A stretch of DNA of 64,000 nucleotides, from the NCBI GenBank assembly GCA_032119595.1, contig JAUMBQ010000007.1, positions 124,001 to 188,000 on the forward strand, written 5' to 3'. Under the pieces are notes generated by a model. It saw only the letters and a list, made by a program, of their open reading frames with translations. It searched no databases and was not told the origin of the DNA. This stretch comes from JAGIBJ01 sp032119595. GTDB taxonomy: Bacteria > Actinomycetota > Thermoleophilia > Solirubrobacterales > Solirubrobacteraceae. Shown here in pieces: positions 16,467-24,879 of this stretch. The translations under genes were made by a program, and so were the position numbers. Position 1 is the first letter of the stretch; each line of letters starts with the position of its first letter.

Positions 16467-17381
16467 ATGGCACCTCAGTTCCATCAGCCAAGCCCCGAGC
16501 GCATGGTCGACGTCGGCCGCGGCTTCGAACTCTGCGTGCAGACCTTCGGTGATCCTGCCGCCACACCCCTGCTGCTCGTCCACGGCCTCGCCCAGCAGAT
16601 GATCGCTTGGCCCCAGGACTTCTGTTCTGAACTCGTCGACCTCGGGTTCTTCGTGATCCGGTTCGACAACCGCGACATCGGCCGTTCGACGCACAGCACC
16701 ACGCCGGCACCCTCCCCCATCAACTTGGCACGCCGCCGATTCAGCGCCGAGCAGTACGTCCTGGCCGACATGGCGGAGGACACCTCCGAGCTCCTCAAGG
16801 CGCTGGGCATCCCCGCCGCGCACGTCGTCGGCGTCTCGATGGGCGGCATGATCGGCCAGACGCTGGCCGCTCAGCACCCCGAACAGGTCCTCAGCCTCAC
16901 GTCGATCATGTCGAGCACCGGCTCCAGCAAGTCGGGCCTCCCCGCGAAGTCGACATGGCTTCGCATGGCCAAGCGCCCTCCGCGGGACCGGGCCGGCTTC
17001 ATCGATGCCACGGTCTCGCTCTTCCGCCACATCGGCTCACACGGGTTCCCGTTCGACGAAGCCGGGGTGCGCGAGCGCGCCGGCGCGGCATGGGATCGCG
17101 GCCACGATGCTCGCGGCGTGACGCGGCAGCTCGCCGGGATCATGAAGTCCGGCAGCCGCACGCACGAGGTGAGGACCATCACCGCGCCCACGCTCGTGAT
17201 CCACGGCGACCGCGACCGGATGGTCCACCCCTCCGGCGGCGAGGCCACGGCCGCCGCGATCCCTGGCGCCCGGCACGAGACGATCGTCGGCATGGGACAC
17301 GACCTGCCGGTCGGCGTTCGAAGCCGCATCGCCACGCTGATCGCCGAGCACGCCAAGGCGACGAGCGAGGTCGCCGCATGA
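16467..17381 (+). CDS. Alpha/beta hydrolase
   Basis: A 304-residue cytoplasmic alpha/beta hydrolase. The HG oxyanion motif is LLLVHGLAQQ, the nucleophile elbow is GVSMGG (Ser), the acid is in VIHGDRDRMV (Asp) and the base in GMGHDLP (His). It resembles lipases/esterases of the LipV/EstA kind and aclacinomycin methylesterase relatives. AGAGAAGAG lies 8 nt before the ATG at 16467. It is the first gene of a tightly packed operon (ATGA overlap to the SDR, ATGA again to the P450) behind a paired operator. Together the three could process a hydrophobic ester or alcohol; that is inference. Confidence 0.9.
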   Translation: MAPQFHQPSPERMVDVGRGFELCVQTFGDPAATPLLLVHGLAQQMIAWPQDFCSELVDLGFFVIRFDNRDIGRSTHSTTPAPSPINLARRRFSAEQYVLADMAEDTSELLKALGIPAAHVVGVSMGGMIGQTLAAQHPEQVLSLTSIMSSTGSSKSGLPAKSTWLRMAKRPPRDRAGFIDATVSLFRHIGSHGFPFDEAGVRERAGAAWDRGHDARGVTRQLAGIMKSGSRTHEVRTITAPTLVIHGDRDRMVHPSGGEATAAAIPGARHETIVGMGHDLPVGVRSRIATLIAEHAKATSEVAA

Positions 17382-18277
17382 GCCGGCTGCCGCGCAGCCT
17401 TCCGCTTCCGCGACTCGGCGCAGCGCGCCCCGAGCCCCTGGCCGGCCGCACCGCCGTCATCACCGGCGCAGCCTCCGGCATCGGCCGCGCGGTCGCCCAA
17501 CGCCTCGCGACGCACGGCTGCCCCGTCGCACTCATGGACCACGACGAAGCCGGCCTCGCCGATACGGCGGCCACGATCAGCGGCGCCGTCATCACCCAGC
17601 ACCTTGATGTGCGCGACAAGGGTGCGATCCAGAACTTCGCCGCGCGCGTGCAGGAATGGGCGCCGGCGCCGATCGGCCTCGTCTTCAACAACGCTGGCGT
17701 GACCGCACTCCAAAGCGTTGCCGACGGCTCACCGGAAGATGACCAGTGGGTAATGGACATCAACTACGGGGGCGTCGTGAACGGCGTCAGCGCCTTCCTC
17801 CCCATTCTGCTCAAGCAAGGCTCGGGCGCGATCGTGAACACGTCGAGCGTCTTCGGGCTGGTCGGCTTCCCGAACCAGAGCGCGTACTGCGCTTCGAAGT
17901 TCGCCGTCCGCGGGTACACCGATGCCCTCCGGCAGGAGCTTCGCGGGACCGGCGTTCGTGCGGCCAACGTCCACCCCGGCGGCGTGAAGACGAACATCGT
18001 GCGCAACGCCCGCTTCCGCTCCGACCATCGCGGCAAGAACACCGAACTCAGCCAGGCCGCCCTGGAGTTCGACGCGATCGCCCGCTGCTCACCCGAGCGC
18101 GCAGCGAAGATCATCCACGAGGGCATCGACGCCGGCAAGGCCCGGATCCTGATCGGCACCGACGCCTACGTCTTCGACGCCCTCGGTCGCGTCCTTCCGA
18201 CGCACTACTACGAGGTGCTCGAACGCCTCGAGCGACTCCTCCCGACGCCGAAGCAGAAGGCCAGCACCGACGCATGA
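17378..18277 (+). CDS. Short-chain dehydrogenase/reductase
   Basis: An NAD(P)-dependent oxidoreductase of 299 residues. The cofactor motif is TGAASGIG near residue 30, NNAG comes later, and the active-site pair is YCASK (about Tyr170 and Lys174) with the Ser in VNTSSVFG. The MDHDEAGL acidic residue after beta-2 suggests NAD(H) preference. The family is the classical SDR near acetoin dehydrogenase and mycobacterial ketoreductases. The C-terminal 60 residues (RILIGTDAYVFDALGRVLPTH) are typical of a mycobacterial subgroup that acts on hydrophobic substrates. The ATG at 17378 overlaps the hydrolase stop by 4 nt, and its own stop overlaps the P450 start. Confidence 0.92.
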   Translation: MSRLPRSLPLPRLGAARPEPLAGRTAVITGAASGIGRAVAQRLATHGCPVALMDHDEAGLADTAATISGAVITQHLDVRDKGAIQNFAARVQEWAPAPIGLVFNNAGVTALQSVADGSPEDDQWVMDINYGGVVNGVSAFLPILLKQGSGAIVNTSSVFGLVGFPNQSAYCASKFAVRGYTDALRQELRGTGVRAANVHPGGVKTNIVRNARFRSDHRGKNTELSQAALEFDAIARCSPERAAKIIHEGIDAGKARILIGTDAYVFDALGRVLPTHYYEVLERLERLLPTPKQKASTDA

Positions 18278-19623
18278 GCACGGTCGCGCCCCCTCCCGCT
18301 CAGGCCACCGGCAGCCGCTCCAGCGCTGCCGAGATTCGCCTGCCCCCGGGCCCAACCGCGCCCGGCGCCTGGCAGACGACCGGGGTCTTGCTGCGCCAGC
18401 GCGAGTACATGGCCCGCAACCGCAAGAAATACGGCCCGATCTTCTCGCTGAACATCGCGGGCTTCCAGCGGATGATCGTCGTGTCCGACCCCACCCTGAT
18501 CAAGCAGGTGTTCAAGGAGGACCCCAAGATCCTCCACGCCGGCGATCAGAGCCCGCTGCGGCGGATCCTCGGCCGCAACTCACTGCTCGGCATCGACGAG
18601 GGCCGCCACCTGGAGCAGCGCAAACTCCTCCTGCCGCCCTTCAAAGGTCAGCGGATGAAGGCGTACGAGTCGACAATCAGGGACATCGCCATCGAACAGA
18701 TCGACCAGTTCCCGATCGGCCGCGAATTCGCCATCAGCGACGCAATGCAGACGATCACCCTGCGGGCGATCCTGCGCGCCGTCTTCGGCGCCACGGGACG
18801 CGATTTCGACGAACTCGAGCAGCTCCTCCCACCGTGGACCGAGCAGGGTTCGCGGCTGTCGGTCTTCCCGCAGCTCCACAAGGACTGGGGGCCGTACAGC
18901 CCCTGGGGCCGCTTCGTGCGATTGCGAGCCCGGATCGACACCATCCTGGATCGACTCATCGCGACCGCCAAGTCCGACCCCGCCCTCATGGACCGGCCGG
19001 ACATCCTCGCGTCGCTCGTCCAGGCGACGCACACCGACGGCACGCCGATGACCAACGAGGAGATCCGCGACCAGCTCGTCACGATGCTCGCCGCTGGCCA
19101 CGAGACCACGGCGCACCAGCTGAGTTGGGCCGTCGAGCGGCTCTCTCGCAACCCCGAACCCCTTGCGCGGCTCGTGGCCGAGATCGACGCCGGCGACGGC
19201 AAGTCCTACCGCGACGCCACGATCCGCGAGGTCCAGCGCGTGCGACCCGTGATCTTCTTCGCCGGTCGCGTCTCGATGCGGCCGTATGAGATCGGCGGCT
19301 ACACGCTGCCGCGCGGCGTGCTGATCGCGCAGGCGGCCGCGCTTACCCATTTCGACCCGACCCTGTTTGAGGACCCGAACCGGTTCATGCCTGAGCGGTT
19401 CGTCGACCGGCTCCCCGACACGTATTCGTGGATCCCATTCGGTGGCGGCGTGCGCCGCTGCATCGGCGCGACCTTCGCGCACATGGAGATGGACATCGTC
19501 CTGCGGACGCTGCTGGAGCGGATCACGATCGAGCCGACCACCAAGCCTGCCGAGCGCTGGAAGTTCCGCGGTGTCGCCACGGCCCCGCGCGACGGTGGCC
19601 GCGTGGTGCTCCACCGGCGCTAA
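18274..19623 (+). CDS. Cytochrome P450
   Basis: A heme-thiolate monooxygenase of 449 residues, with no membrane anchor. It has the I-helix oxygen-binding motif (LAAGHETTAHQ), the E-x-x-R of helix K (IREVQRVR), the PERF motif (RFMPERFVD) and the heme loop FGGGVRRCIGATFA, with Cys396 as the axial ligand. PGP near residue 25 and AWQTTG are typical of class II-like bacterial families near CYP110/CYP135/CYP138. Redox partners are not encoded here. As the last gene of the hydrolase-SDR-P450 operon it probably hydroxylates the same lipid-like substrate (inference). Confidence 0.95.
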   Translation: MSTVAPPPAQATGSRSSAAEIRLPPGPTAPGAWQTTGVLLRQREYMARNRKKYGPIFSLNIAGFQRMIVVSDPTLIKQVFKEDPKILHAGDQSPLRRILGRNSLLGIDEGRHLEQRKLLLPPFKGQRMKAYESTIRDIAIEQIDQFPIGREFAISDAMQTITLRAILRAVFGATGRDFDELEQLLPPWTEQGSRLSVFPQLHKDWGPYSPWGRFVRLRARIDTILDRLIATAKSDPALMDRPDILASLVQATHTDGTPMTNEEIRDQLVTMLAAGHETTAHQLSWAVERLSRNPEPLARLVAEIDAGDGKSYRDATIREVQRVRPVIFFAGRVSMRPYEIGGYTLPRGVLIAQAAALTHFDPTLFEDPNRFMPERFVDRLPDTYSWIPFGGGVRRCIGATFAHMEMDIVLRTLLERITIEPTTKPAERWKFRGVATAPRDGGRVVLHRR

Positions 19624-19721
19624 CCGCGACCTGGCGCGCGCTGCGTTCACCAGGCCCGCTGCGTTCACTGGCGCCAGAGACGAGTAGGCGGCACGACCCT
19701 CGGACCCGCTCGCGACCCGGA

Positions 19722-19761
19722 ACGAGCGAGGGCCCGCGTATGCGGGCCCTCAGGTGCTCGT
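19722..19761. terminator. Strong bidirectional terminator between the P450 and PETase-like genes
   Basis: GAGGGCCCGC and GCGGGCCCTC pair perfectly around a GTAT loop (19728-19751), extended by an outer ACGAGC/GCTCGT stem. It is followed by GTTTGGGCGTGTTT on the plus strand. It lies between convergent genes. Confidence 0.85.
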
Positions 19762-19791
19762 TTGGGCGTGTTTGGCCCGGTGTGTGGTTGG

Positions 19792-20655
19792 TTACTCGAC
19801 GGAGCGGTTGACCCAGACCTGCACCGAGTTCGTCGGCGGGCCGACGAGGGTCGGGACGAGCATGGCGGTGTAGCGGGTGTCGAGGTCGAGGTAGCGCTTG
19901 AGCCAGGAGATCGTCGACGTGGCGACGGTGCCGTTGGGCTGGTTGGACACGAAGTGGTCGGCGCCGCGGATCTGCAGGTAGCCCTTCGGAGTCGTGTTCG
20001 GGATCGAGTTGTAGAACTTCGCGGCATGCGACGCCGGCGGGGCGATGATGTCGTTCTGCGCGCCGATCATGAGCGAAGCCGCCGTGATGGTCTGCCAGCC
20101 GACGGTGGTGTTCCACGGCTCAAGGCCCACGATCGTCTTGATCGTCGGGTTGTTCTTGGCCGCTTCGAGCGTGCCGCCGCCACCCATCGAGTGGCCGATC
20201 GCGGCCAGACGCTGGGGATCGACCTTGTCCTTGGAGGTGCTGATCGACGTGAGGTACCGCAGGGCAGCGTTGAGCTGCGCGCCACGGCTCGGCGGCAGAT
20301 CGGTGAGCGTGTTGTTCACGGAGAACGTGATGACGACGAAGCCCTGCGACGCGAGGCGGGGGCCGAGCCACGAGATGACCGACTCCGACTCCGTCCAGCC
20401 CGGAGCGATCGCAACCGCACCGAAGGTCTCACCCTCGGCGCCGTTCGGCGTCCAAACCGACGCCTGACCGAAGCCCGGCGTCGCCGAGTTCGCGATGACC
20501 TTCTTGGTGTAGCTGTAGGGCCCGAGGACCGCACGGAGGGTGGCCTCAGTCGGAGCCGGACCCTTCTCGTACGGGTTATCGGCCGCGGCCGCAGTTGCCG
20601 GCGCGGCGAGCGCGAGCAGCGCGAGGCCACTCGCGAGGTAGGTCTTCTTGGACAA
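19792..20655 (-). CDS. Secreted PETase/cutinase-family hydrolase, Cys-free variant
   Basis: A secreted alpha/beta hydrolase of the actinobacterial cutinase/polyester hydrolase family (relatives are Thermobifida cutinases and PETases). The signal peptide ends ATAAAA-DNPYEKGP, and DNPYEKGP matches the conserved mature N-terminus. Catalytic residues are Ser156 (GHSMGGGG), Asp202 (AQNDIIAP) and His234 (ADHF). Trp181 (EPW) occupies the substrate-clamp site. The oxyanion/aromatic position, Tyr in known enzymes (PGYT), is Trp87 (PGWT). The usual C-terminal disulfide is missing and the mature chain has no Cys. The TTG start at 20655 has AAAGG 6 nt upstream; an ATG 13 codons earlier has none. Confidence 0.85.
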   Translation of the reverse strand: MSKKTYLASGLALLALAAPATAAAADNPYEKGPAPTEATLRAVLGPYSYTKKVIANSATPGFGQASVWTPNGAEGETFGAVAIAPGWTESESVISWLGPRLASQGFVVITFSVNNTLTDLPPSRGAQLNAALRYLTSISTSKDKVDPQRLAAIGHSMGGGGTLEAAKNNPTIKTIVGLEPWNTTVGWQTITAASLMIGAQNDIIAPPASHAAKFYNSIPNTTPKGYLQIRGADHFVSNQPNGTVATSTISWLKRYLDLDTRYTAMLVPTLVGPPTNSVQVWVNRSVE

Positions 20656-20830
20656 GGAGTGCCTTTCGGAGTTGCCGCCCGCAAGGGACATCGCGGCGGC
20701 AAGGAACAGTCGGCTCATCAAACTGAGCCGATCTCGAAAGAAGCTACGTGACCGCCTGCGGAAGCGCAATTACCAAAGCTGAAGCTGATTCATACCGGGC
20801 AGGTTTGCGCCGGCCCGTACGAGCCACTAG

Positions 20831-20849
20831 AGTGCTGATCTAGAGCACT
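20831..20849. promoter_or_regulatory. Inverted repeat upstream of the MFS-TetR pair
   Basis: AGTGCT and AGCACT are separated by 7 bp, embedded in a CTAGAG direct repeat, 31 bp before the MFS start. It is a plausible operator for the TetR repressor encoded immediately after the transporter (QacA/QacR-like arrangement). No footprint-type evidence is available from sequence alone. Confidence 0.5.
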
Positions 20850-20879
20850 ACTCCCCCTCGACGCCCGAACGGACACGAG

Positions 20880-22391
20880 ATGCCAGCCCCACCCACATCA
20901 GCGCACCCGAACCCCCGCCGCGCCCTCGCGCTGCTCGCCGTCTGCGGCGGCGCATTCCTGCCGTTCCTCGACACGACGATCGTCAACACGTCGTTCCCCG
21001 ATATCCGCCGTGACTTCAGCGGCGCATCGACCCACGAGCTCGTCTGGATCCTCGACGCTTACTTCATCGCGATTGCCGCGATGCTCGTCCCGGCCGGCGG
21101 GGTCGCCGACTGGTTCGGCCGCCGGCGCGTCTTCATCGCCGGAACCGCCGCGTTCGTCGTCACCAGCCTCCTCTGCGCGGCGGCGCCGAGCTGGGAGCTC
21201 CTCACGGCCGCCCGCATCGCGCAAGGCATCGCCTCCGCGATCATGGGGCCAGCTTCACTTGCGCTTCTGCTGCAACTCTTTCCGCCGGAGCGGCGGGCAG
21301 CAGGCGTCGGCATCTGGGGTGCCGCTGCGGCACTGGCTGCGGCCACGGGTCCGCCGCTCGGAGGCGTACTCGTGGAGATCGCCGACTGGCGCTGGATCTT
21401 CCTGGTCAATCTCCCACTCGGCGTGATCCTCATTTGGGCAGCCCAGCGTGGTCTTCAGGAGAGCCGCGACGAGACCGCGACCGGCCTGCCGGACCTGTTT
21501 GGCAGCCTGCTGATCGCCATCGGCCTCGGACTCCTCGCGCTCGGCCTCATCCGCGGCGAGGACTGGGGCTGGGTGTCGGCACCGACGGCAGGCAGCTTCG
21601 TGCTCGCGCTCCTCGCGCTGGCGGCCGCGACCCGCCGATCGAGCACCCATCCGCGTCCCGCCTTCGATCTCACCCTGCTCGAGATCCCGTCGTTCCGCCA
21701 GGGAACGGTCGGGACGGCGCTCTTCGCGACGGCGTTCTTTTCGATGATCCTGGCGAACATCCTGTTCCTCACGAGCGTGTGGGACTACAGCGTCCTGATG
21801 GCCGGTCTCGCCGTCGCACCAGGCCCGCTCGCCTCGACGGTCGCTGCCGGCCCCGCGGGCCGCGCCGCCGATCGCTTCGGGCATCGGGCCGTGATCATCC
21901 CGGGAACGGTGCTCTACGCTGCCGGAATCCTGATCCTGCGCGCAGCCGGCCCGGACCCGGCCTATCTCTCTGACTGGCTGCCCGGCCAGCTCGTCATCGG
22001 CATCGGCATCGGACTCGCCTTCCCGACCCTCGGGGCTGCGGCCGCCGCGGACATTCCCGACCGGCAATTTGCGACGGCCGCTGCGGCCACCGCAGCCGCT
22101 CGTCAGGTCGGCGCGGTCCTGGGCACCGCTCTGCTCGTCGCCATCCTCGGGACACCTCAAGCTCCCGCCGAAGCCATGGCCGCATTCGACGACGTCTACT
22201 GGCTCGGTGTCATCGCCTCGCTGCTGTCGGGCGCGGCGGTCGTGCGACTCGTTCCGGCTCGACGTGGCGCTCAGCTTGACGGGCCAGCAGACGCCGCCGC
22301 GCTGGCCGCACTCGCCGGGGGCGACCGGCCGTCAACCACCGAGCGGGCTAGCACCGCGGCCCGCACAGCACCAGCCGAGGCGAAGCCATAG
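20880..22391 (+). CDS. MFS drug exporter, DHA2 (EmrB/QacA) 14-TM type
   Basis: A proton-coupled multidrug exporter of 503 residues, long enough for 14 membrane helices. The first helix carries FLPFLDTTIVNTSFPDIRRD, where LDTTIVN is motif D1 of DHA2 exporters. Next comes VADWFGRRRVFI, motif A in the loop between helices 2 and 3, and GPASLALLLQLFPPERRAAG. Helix 5 holds the G-P-x-x-G motif C (GPPLGGVL). The C-terminus is a cytoplasmic Ala/Thr-rich tail. The stop codon is shared with the putative AUA start of the TetR gene (ATAG), so both are probably one transcript and the TetR is the likely local regulator. Confidence 0.93.
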   Translation: MPAPPTSAHPNPRRALALLAVCGGAFLPFLDTTIVNTSFPDIRRDFSGASTHELVWILDAYFIAIAAMLVPAGGVADWFGRRRVFIAGTAAFVVTSLLCAAAPSWELLTAARIAQGIASAIMGPASLALLLQLFPPERRAAGVGIWGAAAALAAATGPPLGGVLVEIADWRWIFLVNLPLGVILIWAAQRGLQESRDETATGLPDLFGSLLIAIGLGLLALGLIRGEDWGWVSAPTAGSFVLALLALAAATRRSSTHPRPAFDLTLLEIPSFRQGTVGTALFATAFFSMILANILFLTSVWDYSVLMAGLAVAPGPLASTVAAGPAGRAADRFGHRAVIIPGTVLYAAGILILRAAGPDPAYLSDWLPGQLVIGIGIGLAFPTLGAAAAADIPDRQFATAAAATAAARQVGAVLGTALLVAILGTPQAPAEAMAAFDDVYWLGVIASLLSGAAVVRLVPARRGAQLDGPADAAALAALAGGDRPSTTERASTAARTAPAEAKP

Positions 22392-23098
22392 CCACCGCCG
22401 TCGACACCCGCGCGCGCATCCTGGAGGCCGCGCTCGCCTGCTTTTTGGAGCACGGCTACGAAGGCACCACGACCGCGCGCATCCGCGAGACGAGCGGGGT
22501 CTCGAACGGCACGCTGTTCCACCACTTCCCCACCAAGGATGCAATCGCCGCCGCGCTCTACGTCGATGCGGTCCGGTCGCTCCAGGAAGGGCACTGGAAG
22601 ATGCTCAGCGAGCAGCCGACCTCGTTCCGCGCCGCGGTCGACGCGATCATCCACCACCAGCTCGAGTGGATCCAGACGCACCGGGATCAGGCGCGCTTTC
22701 TGTATGCCCGCGGGCACGTGAGCTGGAACCCGAGCGAGACCACGGAACTCGTCGACCTCAATCGCAAGCTCATGGTGGCCTACCGCGGGTGGCTGCGCCC
22801 GTTCATCGAGTCCGGAGAGATGCGCCCGCTGTCGACCCAGATGATCACGGCGATCACCGTCGGACCGACGCACTCCATCGCGCAGAGTTGGCTCTCGACG
22901 CCCGGCGACCAGCCCCTCACGCGCTACGCCGACGAACTGGCGGTCGCCGCCTGGGCCGCACTGGCGGGCAAGCCACACGATGCCGCGACGACCCAAACGC
23001 CGCCGGCAGCACCCACACGCCTCCGCATTCAACTCGTCGGCGCCGACGGCGAGACCCTCGGAGACGCCGAGGTCTCGATCTCACCCAGCGACGGTTGA
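22388..23098 (+). CDS. TetR-family regulator, apparent AUA start coupled to the MFS stop
   Basis: A TetR repressor of about 236 residues. The N-terminal HTH is RARILEAALACFLEHGYEGTT then SGVSNGTLFHHFPTKDAI, and the C-terminal ligand domain is helical. The HTH needs residues upstream of the first TTG (22445), yet from the in-frame stop at 22349 to 22445 there is no ATG, GTG or TTG. An ATA at 22388 overlaps the MFS stop (ATAG) and has GAGG 7 nt upstream, so I annotate the start there; coupled re-initiation at AUA is the simplest reading. The alternative is a sequence error. The last 30 residues (LRIQLVGADGETLGDAEVSI) look like an added beta strand pair. Confidence 0.75.
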   Translation: MATAVDTRARILEAALACFLEHGYEGTTTARIRETSGVSNGTLFHHFPTKDAIAAALYVDAVRSLQEGHWKMLSEQPTSFRAAVDAIIHHQLEWIQTHRDQARFLYARGHVSWNPSETTELVDLNRKLMVAYRGWLRPFIESGEMRPLSTQMITAITVGPTHSIAQSWLSTPGDQPLTRYADELAVAAWAALAGKPHDAATTQTPPAAPTRLRIQLVGADGETLGDAEVSISPSDG

Positions 23099-23100
23099 CC

Positions 23101-23721
23101 ATGACCCACGTGCCCTCGACTCCCGACACCAACGCCGAGTACCAGCGCGTGGTCGACCGCTGCCGAACGGTCTTCGAGGCGAAGCTCGCGCAGTACGGCC
23201 CTGCGTGGAGGATGTTCCGCTTGGTCTCGGTCGTCGATCAGATCTACATCAAGGCCCGCCGGATCCGGCAGATCGAGCAGATGACCTCGGCGCCGCGCGT
23301 CGCGGACACCATCGACGACGAGTACACCGGGATCCTGAACTACGCCGTCATGGCGATCTGGCACCTGGAAAGTGGCGATCTGGACCTCCCCGAACGCCTC
23401 GACGAGGTCGCGTTTGAGCCGATGTGGAGCGACCCGGTGCAGGCCGGGCGGCGGTTCACCGCGGTGACGGATCGAGCCCGAACGCTCCTTGCCGCCAAGA
23501 ATCACGACTACGGCGAAGCGTGGCGCGAGATGGCGATGCCGAGCCTCACCGATGAAATCCTGAGCCGCACGGTGCGCATCAAGTCACTGCTGGACGGCGA
23601 CGAGGACGCGTCGGCCAAGGTCGAGAGCCAGCTCATCGATGTCGTGAACTACGCGGCGTTCGCCCTGATTCGGCTCGAGGCCGGGACGTCGCGGCCCGCC
23701 ACTCACCTGCCGGGGCGCTAG
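23101..23721 (+). CDS. DUF1599 protein with two tandem copies of the domain
   Basis: A 206-residue cytoplasmic protein in which the same unit appears twice. Each has a helix with AKLAQYGPAWRMF or AKNHDYGEAWREM, then IKARRIRQI or VRIKSLLDG, then YTGILNYAVMAIWHL or LIDVVNYAAFALIRL. DUF1599 is described as a nucleotide-modification-associated domain, distantly like MazG/dUTPase-type all-alpha NTP enzymes; the function of this protein is not established. It follows the TetR gene by 2 nt and is probably in the same transcript. Its stop codon shares CTAG with the converging membrane-protein gene. Confidence 0.85.
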   Translation: MTHVPSTPDTNAEYQRVVDRCRTVFEAKLAQYGPAWRMFRLVSVVDQIYIKARRIRQIEQMTSAPRVADTIDDEYTGILNYAVMAIWHLESGDLDLPERLDEVAFEPMWSDPVQAGRRFTAVTDRARTLLAAKNHDYGEAWREMAMPSLTDEILSRTVRIKSLLDGDEDASAKVESQLIDVVNYAAFALIRLEAGTSRPATHLPGR

Positions 23722-23990
23722 TCGCGCTTGCTGCGGCTGGCGCCGCCGACGACGCCGAGGTCGGCGAGCAGCGCAAAGCCCACGACGACCCACTCGAACC
23801 CGGCGACCTCATTCGTGCCGTAGTTCCACATGAAGGCGTAGGTCAGCGTCGTCCAAGGAACGAGGAAGAACCCGATGAGCGGCAGCAGGATGCCGTCCAT
23901 CGACCGGCTGAGCACGTCGCTCAGGAGCGCCATCGCGACCAGCGCAAGGCGAGGGGAGAAGAACGCGAGGACGAGCACGAAGCAGGGCAC
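23718..23990 (-). CDS. Small membrane protein, unknown
   Basis: A 90-residue hydrophobic protein with two or three membrane segments (CFVLVLAFFSPRLALVAMAL, ILLPLIGFFLVPWTTLTYAF, FEWVVVGFALLADLGVVGG) and a basic C-terminus (SRSKRD). The MWNYGTNEVAGFEW loop looks conserved in type but I cannot name the family. The start at 23990 is a GTG. The stop overlaps that of the convergent DUF1599 gene by 4 bp, sharing the palindrome CTAG, and no terminator is visible between them. Confidence 0.65.
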   Translation of the reverse strand: MPCFVLVLAFFSPRLALVAMALLSDVLSRSMDGILLPLIGFFLVPWTTLTYAFMWNYGTNEVAGFEWVVVGFALLADLGVVGGASRSKRD

Positions 23991-24034
23991 GCGTCCACGG
24001 TACCGAGTGCTCGCGGACCACGCTCACACTTTCT

Positions 24035-24075
24035 TTCGTAAGCGTTTCGATATGTTCATTCGTAGGAGCTTCGTA
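24035..24075. promoter_or_regulatory. Four phased TTCGTA-type repeats before the cyclase gene
   Basis: TTCGTA, TTCGAT, TTCGTA and TTCGTA start at 24035, 24046, 24059 and 24070: steps of 11, 13 and 11 bp, so about one helical turn each and a 24-bp pair period. The stretch is AT-richer than its surroundings and ends 5 bp before the ATG. An AGGAG ribosome site lies inside it. This could be the site of an autoregulatory DNA-binding protein, perhaps the HTH-like part of the cyclase itself (inference). Confidence 0.45.
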
Positions 24076-24080
24076 ACGCC

Positions 24081-24872
24081 ATGCCGATCACTCACCTCGT
24101 CACCCCCACCCCGGACCTGATGCTCGACACCCTCGAGCTCGTCAGCCTCGGCTCGGTCTCGTCCGATGAGATCGCGGCCCGCCTTCGCAGAAGCCCCCTG
24201 GACCGCGCGATCGGTCGCCGTGTCGACACCGCCTTGCAAGCCCTCGCGACCGAGGGACTCGTGACGCCGCACGTTGAACGCGGTCGCCTCGTCCACACCT
24301 GCCGGCCGGCAGGCCTGGACGCCCTCGAAGTCCATGGCCGCTTCGCGAACGTGGGCACAGTGCTGTTCACCGATCTCGTCGGGTCGACCGAGCTGATCGG
24401 CCGGTACGGCGAGGACGGCGCCCACGAGCGCAGGCTCCGGCATTTCGCCCTCCTGCGCGACGCGATCCTCACCACGGGCGGGCGCGAAGTCAAGAGCCTC
24501 GGCGACGGACTGATGGTCGTCTTCGCCGATCCATCAGCGGCCATGGAGTGCGCCCAGCAGATGCAACGGTCCGTCGCGCTGGACGACGACCAGCTCGGGC
24601 TGCGCATCGGCCTCCACACCGGCGAACTCCTACGCGAAGACGACGATTTCCACGGGACCACGGTGATCATCGCGGCGCGCCTCTGCAACACCGCCGAGGC
24701 CGGCCAGATCATCATGTCCAACGCAACCCATGACATCACTGACGCAACCCGCAGTCGACCAGCTCAGTCGCTTGGACAACTCGCACTCAAGGGCCTGGCC
24801 CAACCGGTCGCAGCCTGCTCGCTGTGGTGGTCACAGCGAGCCACCCCCGGCACACCGATCGCGGCGGCATAG
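24081..24872 (+). CDS. Class III adenylate/guanylate cyclase with N-terminal HTH-like domain
   Basis: A 263-residue soluble cyclase. Residues of about 90-255 form the catalytic domain: metal Asp in VLFTDLVGSTELI, substrate Lys and second metal Asp in EVKSLGDGLMVVF, and the transition-state region in TVIIAARLCNTAEAGQI. Residues 1-75 (SLGSVSSDEIAARLRR, RRVDTALQALATEGLV) resemble a winged-helix domain, so the protein may both bind DNA and make a cyclic nucleotide. Tyr/Trp C-terminal residues follow the GLAQPVAACSLWW beta strand as in other mycobacterial-type cyclases. The ATG at 24081 is used although AGGAG is 12 nt upstream. PadR follows after 7 nt. Confidence 0.85.
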   Translation: MPITHLVTPTPDLMLDTLELVSLGSVSSDEIAARLRRSPLDRAIGRRVDTALQALATEGLVTPHVERGRLVHTCRPAGLDALEVHGRFANVGTVLFTDLVGSTELIGRYGEDGAHERRLRHFALLRDAILTTGGREVKSLGDGLMVVFADPSAAMECAQQMQRSVALDDDQLGLRIGLHTGELLREDDDFHGTTVIIAARLCNTAEAGQIIMSNATHDITDATRSRPAQSLGQLALKGLAQPVAACSLWWSQRATPGTPIAAA

Positions 24873-24879
24873 GCGCGCG

